Assembly: GCF_024129865.1 (NCBI RefSeq)
Contig: NZ_JAMYFE010000122.1
Coordinates: 1-64,000 of the forward strand
Direction: 5' to 3'
DNA: 64,000 nt
DNA from: Stieleria tagensis
Lineage (GTDB): Bacteria; Planctomycetota; Planctomycetia; Pirellulales; Pirellulaceae
The stretch's first letter is position 1. Every line of letters begins with the position of its first letter. Shown here in pieces: positions 59,671 to 64,000 of the stretch. The translations under genes were made by a program, and so were the position numbers. The notes beneath the pieces were generated by a model. It did no database searches. It saw only the letters and a list, made by a program, of their open reading frames with translations, and had not been told where the DNA came from.

Positions 59671-60834
59671 TTAGATGCGTGAGACGTACTGACCGCTTAG
59701 CCGGCGGATCAATCTTCGCATCTCCAATACGCTGATGGTCGCCATCACCTGGTGGGCCGGCAACCCGCTGCTGCGAATCACGGCGTCGATCAAGGTGGCG
59801 GTGGGTTCGATTGCTGCCAGCACCATGCGTTCGACTTCATTCAATTTTAGTTCCGCCGGGTTGCGGACTTCGTGACCGTCATCGGTGGTCACGCTGCGAG
59901 ACATCGGCCCCAGGGCTTCCAGGACATCGTCGACCGTTTGCACCAACGTGGCGCCTTCGCGGATCAATTGGTTGGTGCCGCGGGAGGCTCGACTGGTGAC
60001 CGGGCCTGGCAGGGCCAGCACTTCGCGACCGAGTTCGCCGGCCTGCCTGGCGGTGATCAGAGATCCGCTGCGATCGGGGGCTTCGATCACCAACGTGGCC
60101 AGTGAAAGTGCGGCAATGATACGATTTCGCTGTGGGAACATGCCGCCGCGCGGTTTGGCGTGCGGCGCGTACTCGCTGATCACGGCGCCGTCGGCGGCCA
60201 CCGCAGCAGCCAATTCGGTGTGTTCGGCGGGATAGATTTGACCAAGTCCGCCGCCCAAGACAGCGATTGTGCGCCCCCCGGCAGACAGCGCGCCGTTGTG
60301 AGCGGCTGCGTCGATGCCACGCGCCAAACCACTGACAATGGTGACACCAGCCTTGGCTAAACCGAATGCCAGACGGTCTGCTTGGCGGGTGCCATAGGCG
60401 GTGGCGTGACGAGTGCCGACGATTGCGACCGCGATCCCGTCGGCGATCGTGAACTGGCCTTTGGCGAACAGGATTGGCGGCGCGTCGTACAGGTCTTCCA
60501 CCGCCTGGGGATAGGACGGCGACCCTTTGACGACCACCTGGCACCCATGGTCACGACACCACTGCAAAATGGCGTCGGTGTCGACAAAATGTGTGGCTGT
60601 CCGCAGTGTGTGAATCAGTTTGGGGCCGACCCCGGAAACAGTTGCCAGTTGCGATTCGGATGCCCCGAGCACCGCCGATGCGTGGCCGAACTGGTCTGTC
60701 AGCGCGGTCAACGTTCGCGGGCCCAAACCGGGCAGCATCGACAGTCGTAGCGTCGCCAGGGATTCGTCGTCCAGCTGACATGCCGCCGTTGCGGGCGCAG
60801 GTGTGTGCGCCGTGGTTGATTCGGATCCGTCCAT
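59671..60834 (-). CDS. dprA: DNA processing protein DprA
   Basis: DprA loads RecA onto incoming single-stranded DNA in natural transformation. The 387-residue product has an N-terminal helix-hairpin-helix region (about 20-90), the Rossmann-like DprA core (about 100-310) with GTRHATAYGTRQADRLAFGL, TIVSGLARGIDAAAHNGAL and MFPQRNRIIAALSLATLVIE, and a C-terminal winged helix (about 330-385). It is complete. Other competence genes are not in the window. It lies 166 bases after the methyltransferase start and 75 bases before the next minus-strand gene. Confidence 0.95.
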   Translation of the reverse strand: MDGSESTTAHTPAPATAACQLDDESLATLRLSMLPGLGPRTLTALTDQFGHASAVLGASESQLATVSGVGPKLIHTLRTATHFVDTDAILQWCRDHGCQVVVKGSPSYPQAVEDLYDAPPILFAKGQFTIADGIAVAIVGTRHATAYGTRQADRLAFGLAKAGVTIVSGLARGIDAAAHNGALSAGGRTIAVLGGGLGQIYPAEHTELAAAVAADGAVISEYAPHAKPRGGMFPQRNRIIAALSLATLVIEAPDRSGSLITARQAGELGREVLALPGPVTSRASRGTNQLIREGATLVQTVDDVLEALGPMSRSVTTDDGHEVRNPAELKLNEVERMVLAAIEPTATLIDAVIRSSGLPAHQVMATISVLEMRRLIRRLSGQYVSRI

Positions 60835-60908
60835 GGCGACGACCGTTCGGGTTCAAGACAGGCATTCAAATGGATGCCCGCCATGGTATCCGATCCCAAT
60901 CGCCCCGT

Positions 60909-61502
60909 TCAAGCTTCGGGGGGGATGCCAACGCCTAATGGTTCTTCGATCGCCGGGAAATAACCCGATTCGGCTTCCGCTGTTTTCAATGCCGCGATGA
61001 ATTGTTGCACCACCGGACGCGTGGTCAGGTGCGGGTTGATGTGGGGGCGAGCGGCCAGCAGGTGTTGCTGTGCTTGTTTGGCCGTCATGTCGCGATACTT
61101 GATCAGCCAACACAGGGCGACGGTCGCGCTGCGGGCGCGGCCGGCTTTACAGTGGATATAAACAGTGTCGTTTTGCAGTGAATACTTTTCGACAAACTCC
61201 ACCGCCGCTTCGACATCCGCCAATTGCGGGTGCGTGAAATCGGTCGTCGGGATATGCAGTTGCTCGATGCCGTGCTGGTCGTACTCGCGTTGCGGTCCCT
61301 GGTATTCTTCGCAGGTATTCACGACCGCGCGAACGCCTTCCCCGCGCAGCGACGCCACGTCCCGGGAAAACGGATAGGCCCCCACGATCACATGGTCGTC
61401 GATCCGGTTCCACCATTGACGACGGCGCAGCACCCGGGCAAGGAGAAAGTTCCAGGTGAGTGTCGGCCAGAAAACGGTGCGTGCGTAGAGTCGGGAAAAC
61501 AA
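60909..61502 (-). CDS. PTPMT1-like phosphatidylglycerophosphate phosphatase
   Basis: A dual-specificity-fold phosphatase of 197 residues. The active site is HCKAGRARS with C118 and R124, and D88 in TTDFTH is the likely general acid. The EEYQG segment (about 65-69) and HCKAGRxRS are the hallmarks of mitochondrial PTPMT1, which removes the phosphate from phosphatidylglycerophosphate on the way to phosphatidylglycerol and cardiolipin; a Rhodopirellula baltica enzyme of this type has been reported to have that activity. It would act at the membrane; the N-terminal 25 residues are hydrophobic/basic. A general tyrosine phosphatase role is the alternative. Confidence 0.82.
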   Translation of the reverse strand: MFSRLYARTVFWPTLTWNFLLARVLRRRQWWNRIDDHVIVGAYPFSRDVASLRGEGVRAVVNTCEEYQGPQREYDQHGIEQLHIPTTDFTHPQLADVEAAVEFVEKYSLQNDTVYIHCKAGRARSATVALCWLIKYRDMTAKQAQQHLLAARPHINPHLTTRPVVQQFIAALKTAEAESGYFPAIEEPLGVGIPPEA

Positions 61503-61748
61503 AGCGTTGTGGTGAACGAAAGAGGTGTGGGGTAAAGAATGCCTGTCAGTATCTTACCGCGTCAAACACCAAACGTTCATCGTAACTTGATCGGATTTGG
61601 AGCTTTTGGCGCCAGCCTGGCTGCTTGCGGTTCACGCCGACAGATGTTCAGTCTCGCGAGCCCGCGGTTGGGGGCCGGTACCATTACAGGCGATTTTTCC
61701 ACACCCCCTCCGCAGGCCGAATCAGTCGTTGCCGTTTGGCCGCTGCGG

Positions 61749-63236
61749 CTACGGTCTTGCGATGCAGTACAAACGTGTGCCGCTGCGTAGGAACAGACGC
61801 CCTCCGCTGACGGCGGGCGAGGCGGGGAATCCGGTCTCGTCGGTCAGTTTGTTCGTGTGCAGCACTTCCATTTCTGGTGTGGCGGCAACGACATGGAACT
61901 CGCCGCCCGGGGCGGTGACGATCAGATTTCCGTCGACTAGCACCGGGGTGGCGTATTCCGCGTTGGCGCGACCGCCGCCGCGTCCGCCGCGATCACCACC
62001 GCGATCTCCGCGGTCACCGCCCCGATCTCCGCGGTCACCGCCCCGATCTCCGCCGCGTCCGCCACGCTCACCGCCGTCTGCCGAACGGCTTTGCCCAAGC
62101 CGCTGTTGTTTGACTCGCTCGCCCGTGGTGGCGTCGTAGCAGGACAGCACGCCGCCGGAAAACACGTACAGATGGCCTTGGTGGGCGACAGGTGTGGCAA
62201 ACCGGCCCGGGATGTTGGCATCCCATGCCACGTGAGAATCGTTGACATCGCCTTTGCCGCCGGCTTTGACCGCGACGGCATCGCCGTTGCGACCGCCGAC
62301 CGCAACCACGATGTCATCGATCACGATCGGACTGGCCGAAGCCGTCGAATCGGTGGTGCCACGTGAATACCAACGCAGTTTGCCGGTCTCGGGGTTCAGC
62401 CCCCAAACTTCACCGGGGACCATGACCACCAGATCGGTTCGGCCGTCGACATCGACGGTATTGGGCGTGCTCCAGGTGCCCTGTAAATCAGGCGCTTCGG
62501 TCTTCCAGACCTGTTTGCCGGTCGCGGCATCAAAGCCGAACATCGATTCGCTTTCCTCGGCCGCGGTCACGATCACCAGCGTCTGCTGGTCGCCCTGGTA
62601 GACGATGGGACTGGACGCCGATCCCCATCGCTGCGGTCCGCTGCCGGTGCCCACGCTCTGTCGCCACAGTTCGTTGCCGTCCAGGTCGTAGGCGATGACC
62701 CCGGTTTTGCCAAAGAAGGCGAACACGTGTTTGCCGTCGCTGACCGGGGTGTGGCTGGCGTAGCCGTGGGCGGTGACCCCTGGTGGTCGGTAGGGGTCTT
62801 CCGGTTGAACGGCGTCGACCGTTGTGCTCCACAATTGGTTGCCGCTATCGGCATCAAAACAGGTCAGATGGCGTTTCAGATCCGTGATCTGTTCGTCTTC
62901 GCCGCCCATCCCATAGCCTGAATAGGATGTCACAAAGACTTTGTTGCCGACGACAATCGGGCTGGAAACGCCGCTGCCGGGCAGCTCGGATTTCCATTTG
63001 ACGTTTTCGCTGTCGCTCCACTCGGTGGGGATTGCGGTCGAATCAGCGCTGATCGAACTTCCGGCGGGCCCCAAAAAGCGGGTCCAATCGTCGGCCTGGG
63101 CCGTGGGCGAACCGAAAAACGGACTGCAGAGGGGCCCGGAGGAAAGTCCGGCGGTCATCCCGGCGGCCAATACAGCGATTGACAGCAATTTCTGACGCGG
63201 GCTGGAATCAGTGGGGGGGCGATACAGCGTTGCCAT
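61749..63236 (-). CDS. Secreted PQQ-type beta-propeller protein
   Basis: A 495-residue protein with a signal peptide (about 18-38, LSIAVLAAGMTAGLSSG) and a PQQ/BamB-like beta-propeller with blades such as GNQLWSTTVDAVQPEDPYRP, FGFDAATGKQVWKTEAPD and VWGLNPETGKLRWYSRGT. Catalytic quinoprotein residues are not evident, so binding or scaffolding is likely. Residues about 388-423 are an inserted run of Gly, Asp and Arg built from GGDRGDR repeats. The Met at 63236 is preferred over one at 63344. It diverges from the TlpA-like gene. Confidence 0.85.
   Translation of the reverse strand: MATLYRPPTDSSPRQKLLSIAVLAAGMTAGLSSGPLCSPFFGSPTAQADDWTRFLGPAGSSISADSTAIPTEWSDSENVKWKSELPGSGVSSPIVVGNKVFVTSYSGYGMGGEDEQITDLKRHLTCFDADSGNQLWSTTVDAVQPEDPYRPPGVTAHGYASHTPVSDGKHVFAFFGKTGVIAYDLDGNELWRQSVGTGSGPQRWGSASSPIVYQGDQQTLVIVTAAEESESMFGFDAATGKQVWKTEAPDLQGTWSTPNTVDVDGRTDLVVMVPGEVWGLNPETGKLRWYSRGTTDSTASASPIVIDDIVVAVGGRNGDAVAVKAGGKGDVNDSHVAWDANIPGRFATPVAHQGHLYVFSGGVLSCYDATTGERVKQQRLGQSRSADGGERGGRGGDRGGDRGDRGGDRGDRGGDRGGRGGGRANAEYATPVLVDGNLIVTAPGGEFHVVAATPEMEVLHTNKLTDETGFPASPAVSGGRLFLRSGTRLYCIARP
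61968..62072. repeat. Tandem repeat coding for a GGDRGDR tract
   Basis: About two and a half copies of a 21-base unit (CCGATCTCCGCGGTCACCG plus two bases) with flanking imperfect copies, inside the propeller gene. The period equals seven codons, so length changes keep the frame. It encodes the Arg/Gly/Asp-rich tract of the protein. Confidence 0.8.
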
Positions 63237-63458
63237 CTCGAGCGAGCTCCGATTTTCATCTAGAAAAGAGGATTGGGCGACCCCGTTGATTGGGGCGCCG
63301 AAATGAACAGGATGGTGGGCTAAGATGCCACCTGTCGCTAACAACCCCGTTACTGGCGCGGGGTTTCGAATATTACTGGGATTGCATCCCCTGTATCATG
63401 CCCGTACCACAACCGGCTCTCAGCCCCCTTCTAAAAAAACAAACCCGAGAATTCACTT

Positions 63459-64000
63459 ATGAAACGCATCGTTTTGATCCTGCTCAGCTGCGCCGTCGTT
63501 GCAGCGCTGACGCTCCGGCCCGCAGACGCCGAACCGTCGCTGGTGATCGGATCCAAGGCACCGGCGTTGGACATCGAGCATTGGGTACAGGACGGTAACG
63601 GAAACTACCCACACGTCAGCAATTTCGAAAAAGGCAAAGTGTATGTCGTCGAATTCTGGGCCACTTGGTGCGGACCGTGTATCGCCAGCATGCCACACTT
63701 GGCCGAACTGCAGACCGAGTACCGTGATCGCGGCGTGCAAATCATCAGCATCTCTGACGAATCACTGGACGAAGTCGACGCGTTGCTGAAACGCGAACAC
63801 CCCGAGGCAAAAAAGTCCTTTGCCGAAATCACCTCGGCTTACTCGCTGACGACCGATCCCGATGGATCCTCGCAAGCCGACTACATGGAAGCCGCCGAGC
63901 AACGCGGCATTCCGACCGCGTTCATCGTCGGCAAATCTGGATTGGTCGAGTGGATCGGGCACCCCGGCAATATGGACGAGCCGCTAGAGGCAGTGGTCGA
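63459..64000 (+). CDS. TlpA/ResA-like secreted thioredoxin (partial)
   Basis: The 5' part of a gene that runs past the window end; at least 180 residues. A signal peptide (about 1-24, ending RPADAE) precedes a thioredoxin fold (about 30-180) with active site WCGPC in VVEFWATWCGPCIASMPHLA and cis-Pro IPTAFIV. It would act as a periplasmic or extracytoplasmic thiol-disulfide protein; a relevant substrate could be Cys-rich wall proteins, which is inference. The ATG at 63459 starts the signal peptide. Confidence 0.9.
   Translation, partial: MKRIVLILLSCAVVAALTLRPADAEPSLVIGSKAPALDIEHWVQDGNGNYPHVSNFEKGKVYVVEFWATWCGPCIASMPHLAELQTEYRDRGVQIISISDESLDEVDALLKREHPEAKKSFAEITSAYSLTTDPDGSSQADYMEAAEQRGIPTAFIVGKSGLVEWIGHPGNMDEPLEAVV

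Overview
The window comes from a planctomycete, most likely a Rhodopirellula-like member of the Pirellulaceae. This rests on gene content: two DUF1592/DUF1552 pairs, a prepilin-like DUF1559 protein with a small lipoprotein, a very large YTV-repeat wall protein, a secreted sulfatase, LEPR-XLL-type secreted proteins, an ECF sigma factor next to a Ser/Thr kinase with TPRs, an FG-GAP/ASPIC protein, and a PTPMT1-like phosphatidylglycerophosphate phosphatase. Most of the DNA is coding and many neighbouring genes overlap by ATGA. I see no rRNA or tRNA gene, insertion sequence, prophage or CRISPR array.

Layout. 0.1-2.6 kb (minus): rplA-rplJ-rplL with a strong terminator after rplL, preceded by pncC instead of the usual rplK. 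2.6-5.7 kb: a palindromic repeat element, a membrane protein and a PAS-GAF-REC regulator. 6.1-8.8 kb: a stand-alone gene for an 810-residue YTV-repeat protein. 8.9-14.1 kb: a four-gene ABC-2 export operon. 14.2-18.3 kb (minus): a CvpA-like protein and dnaE2. 18.4-22.3 kb: a second copy of the palindromic repeat, then a DUF1592-DUF1552 pair (minus). 22.5-23.2 kb: a secreted dockerin-like protein with a good sigma-70 promoter. 23.4-27.1 kb (minus): nirA and a CysJ-like reductase in which a 4Fe-4S segment replaces the flavodoxin domain. 27.5-30.2 kb (minus): sulfatase, aquaglyceroporin and a SUI1 factor.

30.5-35.4 kb: a small lipoprotein and DUF1559 protein, facing an FG-GAP/ASPIC lipoprotein and a bacterial PH-domain protein. 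35.5-41.2 kb: two tail-anchored zinc-ribbon proteins and a second DUF1592-DUF1552 pair. 41.5-44.4 kb: a VIT/vWA surface protein whose C-terminus looks like a GlyGly-CTERM sorting tail, overlapping by 4 bases a rhombosortase-type rhomboid protease. 44.4-49.6 kb: lipA (minus), smpB, an ABC ATPase plus FtsX-like permease, and an MFS transporter. 50.0-54.9 kb: a four-gene operon of ECF sigma factor, TPR Ser/Thr kinase, LEPR-XLL-type protein and PDZ protein. 55.1-63.2 kb (minus): two planctomycete proteins of unknown function, a beta-class DNA methyltransferase with a C-terminal GIY-YIG-like domain, dprA, the PTPMT1-like phosphatase and a PQQ-type beta-propeller. 63.5 kb to the end: a TlpA-like thioredoxin cut by the window edge.

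The most interesting items are the one-to-one VIT/vWA-rhombosortase pair, the methyltransferase/GIY-YIG fusion in which the expected catalytic Glu appears to be Arg, the YTV wall protein, the sigma-kinase-LEPR-PDZ operon, the Fe-S/CysJ hybrid that shares an N-terminal motif with its partner NirA, and the dispersed palindromic repeat family. All assignments come from reading motifs by eye; no database search was run.
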